Assembly: GCF_937425535.1 (NCBI RefSeq)
Contig: NZ_OW485601.1
Coordinates: 1,762,501 to 1,826,500, forward strand
DNA length: 64,000 nt
Direction: 5' to 3'
Source of the DNA: Rhodovastum atsumiense
GTDB lineage: Bacteria; Pseudomonadota; Alphaproteobacteria; Acetobacterales; Acetobacteraceae
Numbering within the stretch: position 1 is the first letter of the stretch; each line of letters starts with the position of its first letter. The position numbers and the translations under genes were made by a program. The notes below the pieces were generated by a model that was not told where the DNA came from, did not search any database, and saw only the letters and a list, made by a program, of their open reading frames with translations. Positions 46,901-58,852 of the stretch are shown one piece after another.

Positions 46901-48235
46901 GGTGAAGCCGTCATGCGCGGTAACGAAGTTGATGCTGCGCGAGACCGGCCGTGGCGGGGGGAAGAAATCGGCGCTGCCGGCGACGCGGGTGGCGAGTTCG
47001 CCGAGCATGCCGGCATCGCCGCGCCAGAACCGCCTTATGCCGTCGCGGAATCGGTCGTTCCACTCGCCCCAGGTCGGGGGGAAGGCGCCGAGCCGGTAGC
47101 CACCGGGGCCGAGATCCCAGGGCTCGGCGATCAGCACCAGACCGCGCAGCAGCGGATCCTGCGCGATCGCGTCGAGCAGCGGCGCGGCCGGATCGAAGCC
47201 GCCGGGCCGGCGGCCGAGCGTGGCGGCCAGATCGAAGCGGAACCCGTCCACCCCCGCGCGCAGCGCCCAGCAGCGCAGCGCGTCCATGGCTAGGCGCATC
47301 ACCGGCGGGCGATCGACCGCGAGGGCGTTGCCGCAGCCGGTATCGTCGACGCAGCGGCCGGGATCGTCGGTCGCGAGCCGGTAATAGGTGGCGTGATCGA
47401 GCCCGCGCAGCGACACGGTCGGGCCGAGCCGGTCGCTCTCGCCGGTATGGTTCAGCACGATGTCCAGCAGCACGGCGATGCCGGCCTGCTGCAGCGCCGC
47501 CACCGCCGAACGCACCTCCGCCCAGCCGCCAGGGGCGAGGCGCGGATCGGGGGCGAGGAAGCTCGCCGGGTTGTAGCCCCAGTAATTCGTCAGGCCGAGC
47601 GCCGGCAGATGCCGCTCGTCGATCCAGGCGGCCGAGGGCAGCAGTTCGACCGCGGTGACGCCGAGCCGCCGCAGATGCGCGATCGCCGCCGGATGGGCCA
47701 GCCCCGCGAAGGTGCCGCGCTGCTCCACCGGGATGTCCGGATGGCGCATGGTGAAGCCGCGGACATGCAGTTCGTAGATGACCGCCCGGCTCCAGTCGAA
47801 GGGCGGGCGCGGGGCGATGGGATCGGGCGGTGGCAGCACGATGCCCTTGGGCATCACCGGGGCGCTGTCGATCGGATCGGGACGCGCCGCATCGGGTGGG
47901 TCGAACAGCGCGCGATCGAGCCGGAACGGACGATCGATCGCGGCGGCATGCGGATCGAGCAGCAGCTTCGCCGGGTTGAACCGGTGCCCCTGCGCCGGCT
48001 GCCACGGCCCGTGCACCCGCAGCCCGTAGCGGGCACCGGGGGCCACGCCGGGAAGATAGCCGTGGAACACGGCGCCGGTGCGGCCGGGCAGGCGCAGCCG
48101 GGCCAGTTCGATCTCCCCCGTCGCATCGAAGAGGCAGATCTCAACCGCCTCGGCATGCGCGGAGAAGACGGCGACATTGACCCCGTCCTCTTCCGGAACC
48201 ACGCCGAGCGGTTCGGGGCGCCCTTCCGCGATCAT
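43976..48235 (-). CDS. Fused glycogen debranching enzyme GlgX and 4-alpha-glucanotransferase MalQ
   Basis: 1419 aa, one uninterrupted frame. Residues 1 to about 660 are GlgX (isoamylase-type GH13): N-terminal CBM48 (GVNVAVFSAHAEAVEICLFD), VIYELHVRGFT, catalytic Asp in GVDGFRFDLA (about 333), Glu in LIAEPWD (about 368), Asp in VTAHDGFTLAD (about 441). From about 690 it is MalQ (GH77): WWDVEGRRYVV, GVGDYTALARLA, nucleophile Asp in RIDHVMGL (about 1165), Glu in VVGEDLGTVP (about 1214), HDLPTLAGWW (about 1265). All catalytic residues are present in both. It would release phosphorylase-limit branches and rearrange the maltooligosaccharides. ATG overlaps the glgA stop (ATGA). Last gene of the glycogen operon. 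Confidence 0.93.
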   Translation of the reverse strand: MIAEGRPEPLGVVPEEDGVNVAVFSAHAEAVEICLFDATGEIELARLRLPGRTGAVFHGYLPGVAPGARYGLRVHGPWQPAQGHRFNPAKLLLDPHAAAIDRPFRLDRALFDPPDAARPDPIDSAPVMPKGIVLPPPDPIAPRPPFDWSRAVIYELHVRGFTMRHPDIPVEQRGTFAGLAHPAAIAHLRRLGVTAVELLPSAAWIDERHLPALGLTNYWGYNPASFLAPDPRLAPGGWAEVRSAVAALQQAGIAVLLDIVLNHTGESDRLGPTVSLRGLDHATYYRLATDDPGRCVDDTGCGNALAVDRPPVMRLAMDALRCWALRAGVDGFRFDLAATLGRRPGGFDPAAPLLDAIAQDPLLRGLVLIAEPWDLGPGGYRLGAFPPTWGEWNDRFRDGIRRFWRGDAGMLGELATRVAGSADFFPPPRPVSRSINFVTAHDGFTLADLVAYTVKRNTPNGEGNRDGTNNSFSWNCGIEGPTDDPSVRAARVRDARGLLTTLLFARGTPLISMGDEAGRTQHGNNNAYAQDNAGSWFDWEGMDEPLVAFTAALIQARQDCPALRAAQALTGRSPDGNGLPDVIWRTARGQQMTSARWQDPSNRTLVAVLYTPATPTEAADRVLLVLHAGTEAETIALPSPRAGFAWYLLTDSGSGEVGGVGAGEAIDPLPIGPRSAVLLRELPAPRRRSIDDTEALHRLGRAAGIAPEWWDVEGRRYVVNEDTTRALLQAMRLPAGNPGEVIDSLGLLSEDMGRKLPPALVVRAGEPVTLRLGPAVPWGRLRLLVEREDGAQVPLAVAATEGVAEPLPTPDGRVLVTRRVALPPQPIGRHLIRIDGEPDGACCRLTVAPPRCHLPPLLRAGNRVFGVAAQLYSLRRAGGDQGVGDYTALARLAREAGREGASVIGLNPLHTLFRHDRMRASPYHPCDRRFLDAMPIDVAVLPVPPDAVRTRTALAGAAPAFAKLSEVSLVDYPAVWEAKQRVLEAAFADFQARETAAPTDPLVQDFARFVAEGGTELQDLARFEAITELRGSSHWQVWPAELRDPRNPSVAAAAPSERVRFGCFLQWVADRQLAAAAAAARTAGMPLGFYRDLAVGAAPDGAEAWSAGASLMDRVSVGAPPDPFAPQGQVWGLPPPDPRAMRESGYAAFARLLRANMRHAGALRIDHVMGLARLFIVPDGAPGHDGAYVAYPFDDLLGEVALESVRNNCLVVGEDLGTVPEGIREHLGGADVLSYQVLRFAREGAGLRPPGRYPVNAAACAATHDLPTLAGWWSGTDILERRALGLLSAAGADGAARARALEKAELLVLLRAEGLEIGSGAVDEPMTELLMASIHALLARTPCRLVLVQADDLVGELTAVNLPGTDRERPNWRRRLRLGVETLCGAAPSVLAALRRREVAPARRASPPAGPVGDSGRHG

Positions 48236-49695
48236 GCGGCGCGCGAGAGGGTTCCGTGCCCCGCCACGTCGCGGAAGAGCGCGGCGTAGCGGGCGGCCGG
48301 ACGCTCCCAGGACACGTCGGTGCGCATGGCGTTGCGCTGGAGCTGACGCCAGAGGGCGCGATCGCGCCAGAGTTCCGCGGTCCGGTGCAGCGCGGCTTCC
48401 AGCATCTCCTGCTGGCCGGGGGCGAACATCACGCCACTGCCGGCGCCGGCCTGCAGCGCCATCTCGTTGGCATCGACCACGGTGTCGGCGAGGCCGCCGA
48501 CCCGGGCCACCACCGGCAGCGCGCCGTAGCGCAGGGCACAAAGCTGGGTGAGGCCACAGGGCTCGAAGCGTGACGGCACCAGCAATGCATCCGACCCGGC
48601 CTGGATCTGGTGGGCGAGGCTTTCGTCATAGCCGAACATGCAGCCGACACGGCCCGGATGGACCCGCGACGCATGGGCGAAGCCCTCCTCCATCCAACGT
48701 TCACCGCTACCCAGCACGGCCAATTGCCCTCCGCCCTCCAGCAGCGCCGGCAGCGACTGCAGCAGCAGGTCCATGCCCTTCTGCCAGGTCAGGCGGCTGA
48801 CCACGCCATAAACCAACGCGTCCGGATCGCGGGCGAGACCGAGCCGGGCCTGCAGCGCCGCCTTGCACAGGCTCCGCCCGCTCAGCTGCCCGACCTCGAA
48901 TACGGCCGGCAGCAGCGGATCGGTGGCCGGGTCCCAGACCGTGACGTCGATGCCGTTGCGGATGCCGACCAGCCGGTTGCCGCGCGCACGCAGCAGCCCG
49001 TCGAGCCCCATCCCGCCCGCGGAGGTACGGATCTCCGCAGCGTAGGTGGGCGAGACGGTGGTGACCGCGTCGGCCAGCGACAGCCCGGCCTTCAGGTAGC
49101 CGACATCGCCGTAATATTCGACGCCCTCGACCGACCAGGCCTGCGGCGGCAGCCCCAGCGTCGGAAACAATCCGGGCCCGAACTGGCCCTGGAAAGCCAG
49201 GTTGTGCACCGTCATCACCGCGGGCGGGCCGCCGCGGTAGCGCAGATAGGCGGGCACGAGCCCGGTCTGCCAGTCATGCGCATGCACAACATCGGCGGCG
49301 GGCAGGCCCGCCCGCCCGGCGGCGACCTCGGCGGCCACGCCGGAGAGCGCGGCGAAGCGCACGGAATTGTCCGACCAGTCACGGCGATCGGGACCCAGAT
49401 AGGGGTTGCCCACGCGCAGGTACAGATGCGACGCGTCCAGCACGATCAGGTCGAGCCCGGCAGCCCGGCCGCGCAACACCCTCGCCGGCGCGCCATACAT
49501 ATCGGCGTAGGCGAAGACTTCGTTCGCCTCGGTCAGTGCATCCATCACGGCGGGGTAGCCGGGCAGCATCGTGCAGACCTGCACGTCCTCAGCCGCCAGG
49601 GCCGCCGGCAGGGCACCGACCACATCCGCGAGGCCGCCGGTCTTGACCAGCGGGAAGGCCTCGGAAGCGACCGAAAGAACGGAGAGCGCGCTCAC
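48232..49695 (-). CDS. glgA: Glycogen synthase
   Basis: 487 aa, GT5 family. It extends alpha-1,4 glucan from ADP-glucose. Seen: the substrate-binding [19 protein letters not shown] near the N-terminus, [71 protein letters not shown] and the C-terminal [20 protein letters not shown] with catalytic Glu. Overlaps the glgC stop upstream and the glgX/malQ start downstream by four bases each, so these are translated together. Confidence 0.97.
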   Translation of the reverse strand: MSALSVLSVASEAFPLVKTGGLADVVGALPAALAAEDVQVCTMLPGYPAVMDALTEANEVFAYADMYGAPARVLRGRAAGLDLIVLDASHLYLRVGNPYLGPDRRDWSDNSVRFAALSGVAAEVAAGRAGLPAADVVHAHDWQTGLVPAYLRYRGGPPAVMTVHNLAFQGQFGPGLFPTLGLPPQAWSVEGVEYYGDVGYLKAGLSLADAVTTVSPTYAAEIRTSAGGMGLDGLLRARGNRLVGIRNGIDVTVWDPATDPLLPAVFEVGQLSGRSLCKAALQARLGLARDPDALVYGVVSRLTWQKGMDLLLQSLPALLEGGGQLAVLGSGERWMEEGFAHASRVHPGRVGCMFGYDESLAHQIQAGSDALLVPSRFEPCGLTQLCALRYGALPVVARVGGLADTVVDANEMALQAGAGSGVMFAPGQQEMLEAALHRTAELWRDRALWRQLQRNAMRTDVSWERPAARYAALFRDVAGHGTLSRAA

Positions 49696-50969
49696 GCGGT
49701 CATCCGGTCGATCATGGCCTGGGTGATCAGGCAGATGCCGCGCGAGGTGCGGCGGAAATAACGGGCGTCGCGCTCGGGATCCTCGCCCACCACAAGCCCG
49801 GGTGGGATGCGCACGCCATGATCGACCACGACGTTACGCAGCCGGGCATGCCGGCCGATGTCCACTTCGGGCAGGATGACCGAGCTGTCCACCTTGGCAT
49901 AGGAATGCACCCGCACCCCGGTGAACAGCAGCGTGCGGTTCAGGGTGGCGCCGGACACGATGCAACCGCCCGAGACCAGCGAGGAAACCGCGCTGCCGCG
50001 CCGGCCTTCCTGGTCATGCACGAACTTGGCCGGCGGGGTGATCTCGCCGTACGTCCAGATCGGCCAGTTGCGATCATAGAGATCGAGGGCGGGCACCACG
50101 GCGGTCAGGTCGATATTGGCTTCCCAGTAGGCGTCGACCGTGCCGACGTCGCGCCAGTAGGCCTCGGACTCGGTACCGGAACGGACGCAGGAGCGGGAGA
50201 AGTAATGCGCGACCGCTTTCCCGTTCCTGACGATGTACGGGATGATGTCCTTGCCGAAATCGCGGTTGGAGTTCTTGTCGGCGGCGTCGCGCCGCAACTG
50301 GTCGAACAGGAACCGCGTGTTGAAGACGTAGATGCCCATGCTGGCCAGCGCGGTGTCGGGCCGGCCCGGCATCGCCGGCGGATCGGCGGGCTTTTCGACG
50401 AAGTCGATGATGCGGGCGGTCTCGTCCACATGCATCACCCCGAAGCCGGTGGCCTGCATGCGCGGCACTTCGAGGCAGCCGACGGTGACGTCGGCCTGCT
50501 GCTCGACATGCTGCTGCAGCATCTTCTCGTAGTCCATCTTGTAGATGTGGTCACCGGCGAGGATGACGATGTGCTCGGTCTGGTAGGGGTCGATGATGTC
50601 GATGTTCTGGTAGACCGCATCGGCGGTGCCGGCATACCAGTTCTCGTCATCCATGCGCTGGCTGGCCGGCAGGATGTCGAAGCTCTCGTTACGCTCGGGA
50701 CGGAAGAAGTTCCAGCCGCGCTGCATGTGCCGGATCAGGCTGTGCGCCTTGTACTGGGTGGCGACGCCGATGCGACGGATGCCCGAATTCAGCGCGTTCG
50801 ACAGCGCGAAGTCGATGATGCGCGACTTGCCGCCGAAATAGACCGCGGGCTTGGCGCGCCGGTCGGTCAGTTCGAGCAACCGGCTGCCACGTCCGCCCGC
50901 GAGCACATAGGCCATGGCCGTACGTGCTATCGGGGCAGTCGTCGAAGGCCGCCTGCCCTGTCCCGCCAT
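49692..50969 (-). CDS. glgC: Glucose-1-phosphate adenylyltransferase
   Basis: 425 aa. It makes ADP-glucose, the committed step of bacterial glycogen synthesis, and is usually allosterically regulated. Seen: [20 protein letters not shown] (pyrophosphorylase loop), [54 protein letters not shown], the glucose-1-phosphate site FVEKPADPP, and a left-handed beta-helix C-terminus ([20 protein letters not shown]). The start at 50969 has aggggg six bases upstream; a Met two codons earlier is too close to that site. Confidence 0.97.
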   Translation of the reverse strand: MAGQGRRPSTTAPIARTAMAYVLAGGRGSRLLELTDRRAKPAVYFGGKSRIIDFALSNALNSGIRRIGVATQYKAHSLIRHMQRGWNFFRPERNESFDILPASQRMDDENWYAGTADAVYQNIDIIDPYQTEHIVILAGDHIYKMDYEKMLQQHVEQQADVTVGCLEVPRMQATGFGVMHVDETARIIDFVEKPADPPAMPGRPDTALASMGIYVFNTRFLFDQLRRDAADKNSNRDFGKDIIPYIVRNGKAVAHYFSRSCVRSGTESEAYWRDVGTVDAYWEANIDLTAVVPALDLYDRNWPIWTYGEITPPAKFVHDQEGRRGSAVSSLVSGGCIVSGATLNRTLLFTGVRVHSYAKVDSSVILPEVDIGRHARLRNVVVDHGVRIPPGLVVGEDPERDARYFRRTSRGICLITQAMIDRMTA

Positions 50970-53278
50970 GGACATCCCCCTACACTCCGCTGCTGGATCC
51001 GGGCGGCCGCCACGGGCCACGCACGGACGTCTGGTCTCGAATGATAGCAAATGGCCTGAGCGGCCGCGCCGTCTAGTCCGGGTCAGGGACAATCCACAAT
51101 GTCGCGAGCGGTGGAAGCGTCAGTTCCGCCGAGGCTGGCATCCCATGCGCGCTTTGCTCCTCCGCCTCAACGAAGCCGAGATTCCCGACCCCGGAACCAC
51201 CATAGTCCGTTGCGTCGGTGTTCAAAACCTCGCGCCAGCGGCCCGGCAGCGGCAGGCCCACCCGATAGCCGGAACGCGGCACCGGCGTGAGATTGGCGAT
51301 GCAGACCAGCGGCGGGGCATTCGGCGCCAGGCGTGCCCAGGCAAACACGGACTGGGTGTTGTCGTCCACCACCAGCCAGCGGAATCCCTCGCCCTCGCAA
51401 TCGCGCGCATGCAGCGCGGCGACGGCGCGATAATGCCGGTTGAGGTCGCGGATCAGCTTCTGCACCCCGACATGGAACGGATAGTCCAGCAGGTTCCAGT
51501 CGAGCTGGCCGGCATGGTCCCATTCGCGCCACTGGCCGAATTCCTGGCCCATGAACAGCAGCTTCTTGCCGGGATAGCTCCACATCATCGCATACAGCGA
51601 CCGCAGATTGGCGAAGCGCTGCCAGTCATCGCCGGGCATGCGGCCGAGGATCGAGCGTTTCCCGTGCACCACCTCGTCATGCGAGAGCGGCAGCACGAAG
51701 TTCTCGCTATGGGCGTAGAGCAGGCCGAAGGTGATGCGGTCGTGATGCCAGGCACGATGCACGGGCTCGAGCGACATGTAGTCCAGCGTGTCGTGCATCC
51801 AGCCCATGTTCCACTTCAGGCCGAAGCCCAGTCCGCCGACATCGGTGGGCAGGGTGACGCCGGCCCAGGCAGTGGATTCCTCGGCCGCCGTAAAGGCCCC
51901 CGGATGGGCGCCATAGACCGCGGCGTTCATGCGCTGCAGGAAGGCGACGGCATCCTTGTTGTCGTTCGACCCGTCCGGATTGGGCAGCCATTCACCCGGC
52001 CGGCGCGAATAGTCGAGATACAGCATCGAGGCCACGGCATCGACCCGCAGCCCATCCACATGGAAACGGTCGAGCCAGTAGAGCGCGCTCGCGATCAGGT
52101 AGGCGGACACCTCGCGCCGGCCATAATCGAAGATCGCCGTGCCCCATTCCTCGTGCCGCCCCCGGCGCGGATCGGCATGTTCATACAATGGCGAACCATC
52201 GAACCAGCCAAGGCCGTGTTCGTCGGTGGGGAAATGCGCCGGCACCCAGTCGAGGATCACACCGAGGCCGGCGGCATGGGCGCGATCGACGAAACGGGCG
52301 AAACCCTCGGGCGGGCCGAAGCGGCGCGTGACCGCGAACATGCCGACCGGCTGGTAGCCCCAGGAGGCATCGAGCGGGTGCTCGGTGATCGGCAGCAGTT
52401 CCAGATGGGTGAAGCCGAGATCCGCGGCATAGGGCACCAGCGTGTCGGCCAGTTCGTCCCAGGTCAGGAAGCGTCCGTCCGGGCCGCGCCGCCACGAGCC
52501 AAGATGCACTTCATACGCCGAGATCGGCGCGCGCCGCGGATCGAGCCGGTGACGCGCCTGCAGATAGGCGTCGTCGGTCCAGGTGAAATGATCGGTGCGC
52601 GCCACCACCGAGGCGGTGGCCGGACGCAATTCGGCCGAGAAGCCGAAAGGATCGGCCTTCAGCGGCATTTCCACGCCGTCGCGCGAGAGGATGCGGAACT
52701 TGTAGGCCGATCCTTCGCCCAGGCTGGGGATGAAGATCTCCCACAACCCGCTGTCGATACGTTTCCGCATCGGGTTGCGGCGGCCGTCCCAGAAATTGAA
52801 ATCCGCCACCACCGACACCACGGCGGCGTTCGGGGCCCAGACCGCGAAATGCACGCCCTCGACGCCCTGGTGGGTCAGCACATGCGCGCCGAGGCGCTCA
52901 TAGAGGCTGCGATGCGTGCCTTCGACCAGGAGATGGTCATCGAGCGGCCCAAGGATGGGCTCGAACGCATAGGGATCGATGAACTCCCAGGTGGCCTGGG
53001 CGTTCCTCGCACGCAGCCGGTAGCCGGGGTCCGGAGGGTTGCCCGGCAGCTTCGCCTCGAAGAAGCCCGCCTCGTGGCGCAATTGCAGCTTCACCGGGCT
53101 GCGCTGGCCCGGCAGCAACGCCTCGACCTCTTCCGCCCCGGGGACGAAGGCCCGCAGCGCCACCCCTGCGGGGGTGCGGTGCGGGCCCAGGACGGCGAAG
53201 GGATCGCCATGTCGCCCGGCGACCAGGGCAATGACATCGGGCTCGGCAGCATGCCACGCTGCCGAACCGGCCTGCGTG

Positions 53279-55753
<2,475 letters not shown>

Positions 55754-55863
55754 GCTGGGTCAGTCCGTTCGGTCGCTGTGGCAGAAATCAATGTGCCGTC
55801 TCTCTTCCTTGCAAGCGCTCTGGTCTTTGAAGGTCTTTGTAGGCATCCGTGGCAGGGAAAGCT

Positions 55864-57255
55864 TCAATTTTCACCGCCCGGACGGCGCGGCGTTCCGATC
55901 GCAGGTGCAGCCGGCAAGGAAAGCCCCGCCCGCAAACCTCCGAGCGTGGCACGGCCCAGGCTGAGGGCACCGCCATAGAGCAAGGCGAGATCCGCGACGA
56001 TGGCCAGTCCGAGGCCGGTGCCAGGGGCAGCCTCGTCCAACCGGCCACCGCGGGACAATGCTTGCGGGATCTCCTGCTCCGGAAGGCCGGGCCCGTCGTC
56101 GGATACCTCGACTAGCACCTGTGCGGGTGCGTATGCCACTGTTACCGTCACCAAAGTGCGGCCCCATTTGCAGGCATTCTCCATCAGGTTGCCCAGCATC
56201 TCCGCCAGATCCTGCCGTTCGCACCGGGCGCGCAACTCTCCATCCCCGTCGACCCTGATCTGCATCCCACGGGCGGCAAACAGGCGTCGCAGTACAACCG
56301 AAAGTTCTTCTACCACCGCGCGCACAGGCACGTCCTCGGCGGTTGCCCCGGTCAGCGCCGCGGTGCGGGCGCGGGCCAGGTGATGCTGGACGAGGCGCTC
56401 GGTGGCAGCGAGCTGATGACGAATTAAAGCAAGATCCGTACCGTCAGGTGCTTCCAACGCGTTGCGCATCACCGCGAGATCGGTGCGCAGCGCATGCGCC
56501 AGATTGCCGATATGGCCGCGCGCGCGTTCGACCGTAGCCCGGTTCTGCGCCACCAATGCGTCGATTTCGCCGATCAGCGGCTGCACCTCCGCCCCGGCGG
56601 TGAGTTCCAGCCGGCCGCGCTGGCCGGCGCGCAGGTCGGCGACGGCGCGGCGCAACCGGCGCAGCGGGGCCAGCAGCAACGATACCTGCAACGCCGTGCC
56701 CACCACCAGCCCCGCCCCGAGCAGGGCAAAGCCGACCGCGAGCCCGCCGCGCAGCCGCCGGATCTCGTGATAGGTCTCGTCATGCGCCATCGCCACCAGC
56801 ACCCGCAGGCGGCCGCCTTCCTCGGCGAGGGCGATGTCGCGCTCGGCGATGCGCAGATGCTGGCCGGCCGGGCCAGGCACCTTGCGCATCAGCACCTCGT
56901 CATGCGGCACCGTCTCGCGCGGCAGGATCTGGTCCCACAGCGAGCGCGAGGTGGCCATCCGCCCGCCCGGCCCCTCGATCTGCCAGTACACGCCGGAAAA
57001 CGGCCGGTCGAAGCGCGGCTCCGACACCAGGCCGCGCATCACCGGCGTGCCGTCGGCATTCAGGTCCGTCCCCGCCACCACCGCGTCCAGCAGGCCGGTC
57101 AGGCGCTCGTCGAAGGCGCGCTCGATATAGGCGGCGGCCTGACCGGAAACCAGCAGCCAGGCGGCAACCAGCCCGCAGGCGACCCAGGCGCAGGTGAGCA
57201 GCGACAGGCGCGCGGTCAGCGACGCAGGAACCACCCGCGTCAACTTCCGGATCAC
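55864..57255 (-). CDS. Sensor histidine kinase with an altered H-box
   Basis: 463 aa. Two membrane helices (about residues 15-40 and 175-195) flank a periplasmic domain of about 130 residues; HAMP-like LLLAPLRRLRRAVADLRAGQ follows. The H-box reads GNLAHALRTDLAVMRNALEA: His254 is present, but the usual Pro five residues later is Asp259 (codon at 56479-56481). ATPase motifs: GNLMENACKWG (N box), VSDDGPGLP (G1), GTGLGLAIV (G2). Overall it resembles PhoQ-type kinases of alphaproteobacteria. Starts at GTG seven bases after the response regulator stop. The start is uncertain: another GTG lies seven codons downstream. Confidence 0.9.
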   Translation of the reverse strand: MIRKLTRVVPASLTARLSLLTCAWVACGLVAAWLLVSGQAAAYIERAFDERLTGLLDAVVAGTDLNADGTPVMRGLVSEPRFDRPFSGVYWQIEGPGGRMATSRSLWDQILPRETVPHDEVLMRKVPGPAGQHLRIAERDIALAEEGGRLRVLVAMAHDETYHEIRRLRGGLAVGFALLGAGLVVGTALQVSLLLAPLRRLRRAVADLRAGQRGRLELTAGAEVQPLIGEIDALVAQNRATVERARGHIGNLAHALRTDLAVMRNALEAPDGTDLALIRHQLAATERLVQHHLARARTAALTGATAEDVPVRAVVEELSVVLRRLFAARGMQIRVDGDGELRARCERQDLAEMLGNLMENACKWGRTLVTVTVAYAPAQVLVEVSDDGPGLPEQEIPQALSRGGRLDEAAPGTGLGLAIVADLALLYGGALSLGRATLGGLRAGLSLPAAPAIGTPRRPGGEN

Positions 57256-57262
57256 CTCCCCC

Positions 57263-57934
57263 TCACCCGGCGGCGAGGGGCGGCACCAGCCGGTAGCCCT
57301 GGCCGCGCACCGTCTCGATCAGCGGGTCGCCGAGCTTGCGCCGCAGGCGTCCGACGATGACCTCGATCGTATTGGAATCCCGGTCGAAATCCTGGGCGTA
57401 CAGGTGCTCGGTCAGATGGGTCTTGGAAACCGGCCGGCCGAGATGGTGCGCGAGGCATTCGAGCAGGCGGAACTCCATGGCGGTCAGGCGGACCGGCATC
57501 CCCTCCAGCGTGACCGCCTGGCCGGCGATGTCGATGCGCAAGGGCCCGCAGGCGATCTCGGGCTGGGCATGGCCATGGGCACGACGGATCAGCGCATGCA
57601 GCCGCGCCACCAGCTCGGCCATGGCGAAGGGCTTGGCGAGATAATCATCGGCGCCGGCATTCAACCCTTCCACCTTCTCCGTCCAGGTGCCGCGCGCCGT
57701 CAGGATCAGCACCGGCATGGCCCGGCCGGACGCGCGCCAGCGACGCAGCACCGACAGCCCGTCCAGCTTCGGCAGGCCCAGGTCGAGCACCACGGCGTCG
57801 TAGGTCTCGGTTTCACCCAGGAACTGGCCTTCCTCCCCGTCCGGCGCGAGGTCCACGGCGAAGCCGGCCTGCGTCAGCGCGCCCCGGGTCTGCCCGGCGA
57901 GCGCGGCATTGTCCTCGACCACCAGCACGCGCAT
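57263..57934 (-). CDS. OmpR/PhoP-family response regulator
   Basis: 223 aa. Receiver domain: MRVLVVEDNAALAGQTRGAL, phospho-acceptor Asp in AVVLDLGLPKLDG (about 51), Thr in LILTARG and Lys in YLAKPF. The C-terminal winged helix reads PVRLTAMEFRLLECLAHHLG and TIEVIVGRLRRKLG...ETVRGQGYRL. Typical of PhoP/QseB-type regulators. Its ATG shares one base with the stop of the PepSY gene, and the kinase follows after seven bases: a three-gene sensing operon. Confidence 0.96.
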   Translation of the reverse strand: MRVLVVEDNAALAGQTRGALTQAGFAVDLAPDGEEGQFLGETETYDAVVLDLGLPKLDGLSVLRRWRASGRAMPVLILTARGTWTEKVEGLNAGADDYLAKPFAMAELVARLHALIRRAHGHAQPEIACGPLRIDIAGQAVTLEGMPVRLTAMEFRLLECLAHHLGRPVSKTHLTEHLYAQDFDRDSNTIEVIVGRLRRKLGDPLIETVRGQGYRLVPPLAAG

Positions 57935-58245
57935 CAGCGTCGCTCCCGCGCCGGCCCACGGGTCGCGATCACCTCGCCGGTGGCGGCGTCGACGATCACC
58001 TTGCACATCCGGCCGCTCTGCGGCAGCAGCTTGAACTCGTAGATCCAGCGCTCATGCCTCTGCTCCAGCTCGGTCTCGATGACGCGACCGTCGTAGCGCG
58101 CCTCCACCATGTCGAGCAGGTCGGCCAGCGGACGGATCTCGCCGCGACGCAGCGCGGCACGGGCCCGGGCGGAATCGCTGTCGTCCTGCGCACGGGCCGG
58201 AGAAGCTGCCGCCAGCAGGGCCAGGAGAAAAGAGCGACGGAACAT
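57934..58245 (-). CDS. Periplasmic PepSY-domain protein
   Basis: 103 aa. MFRRSFLLALLAAASPARA is a signal peptide. The mature part has RRGEIRPLADLLDMVEARYDG, then VIETELEQRHERWIYEFKLL and GRMCKVIVDAATGEVIATRG, a PepSY pattern. PepSY proteins commonly sit upstream of PhoPQ-like two-component genes in alphaproteobacteria and may modulate the sensor in the periplasm. First gene of the operon. The chosen Met gives a clean signal peptide; an earlier in-frame start would put 21 hydrophilic residues before it. Confidence 0.88.
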   Translation of the reverse strand: MFRRSFLLALLAAASPARAQDDSDSARARAALRRGEIRPLADLLDMVEARYDGRVIETELEQRHERWIYEFKLLPQSGRMCKVIVDAATGEVIATRGPARERR

Positions 58246-58304
58246 GGCTGATCGTGACCGGGCGCAGATGAACCCAGGCTGAACACCCCCCGGTTCCCCG
58301 CCGG

Positions 58305-58841
58305 TCACGGCGAGGCCGCGGCCCCGCTCGCCACGGCCGCGTGATGGGGCAGCGGATCACCGTCCGGCCGCTCCCGCCGTGCCAGCGCCTGCGCGACATA
58401 GCCGCGCACGAAGGGGGAGGTCGCCTCGGCCAGCACCTGCGCGGGGTGGAAGAACCCGGCCGCGGTAACCTCGCGCCGGTCGGGCCGCAACGGCGGCACC
58501 GCCGCCAGCCGGGCCTCGAAGACCCGCACATGTTCCTTGCGGAAATCCCAGGGGGCGCGCTTTTCATAGGCCAGCACCAGCGCCTCGGCGGGCAGCACCA
58601 GGCCGAGTTCCTCCTCCAGCTCGCGGCAGGCCGCCGCGCAGGGATCCTCGCCGCGATGGACGCCGCCGCCCGGCAGGTTCAGGCCGGGCCGGTAGCTCAG
58701 CCGCACCGCCAGCAGCCTGCCCTCATGCCACAGCGCCACCAGCGCGCCCGCATGCGCCGGCCGCCACACCCACCAGGCCAGGCGCGCCAGCCGGAACCCG
58801 AACCGGTAGAAGATCCGCCACCCCAGATTGACCGTGTCCAT
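58305..58841 (-). CDS. NUDIX hydrolase
   Basis: 178 aa. Seen: a Nudix box G-G-G-V-H-R-G-E-D then CRELEEELGL (about residues 60-83), and a hydrophobic, Trp/Arg-rich N-terminal segment (LGWRIFYRFGFRLARLAWWV) that could associate with membranes. It hydrolyses some nucleoside diphosphate derivative; the substrate cannot be told. It begins 11 bases after the agmatinase-family gene stop and may be cotranscribed. Confidence 0.85.
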   Translation of the reverse strand: MDTVNLGWRIFYRFGFRLARLAWWVWRPAHAGALVALWHEGRLLAVRLSYRPGLNLPGGGVHRGEDPCAAACRELEEELGLVLPAEALVLAYEKRAPWDFRKEHVRVFEARLAAVPPLRPDRREVTAAGFFHPAQVLAEATSPFVRGYVAQALARRERPDGDPLPHHAAVASGAAASP

Positions 58842-58852
58842 CACGGCCGTAA

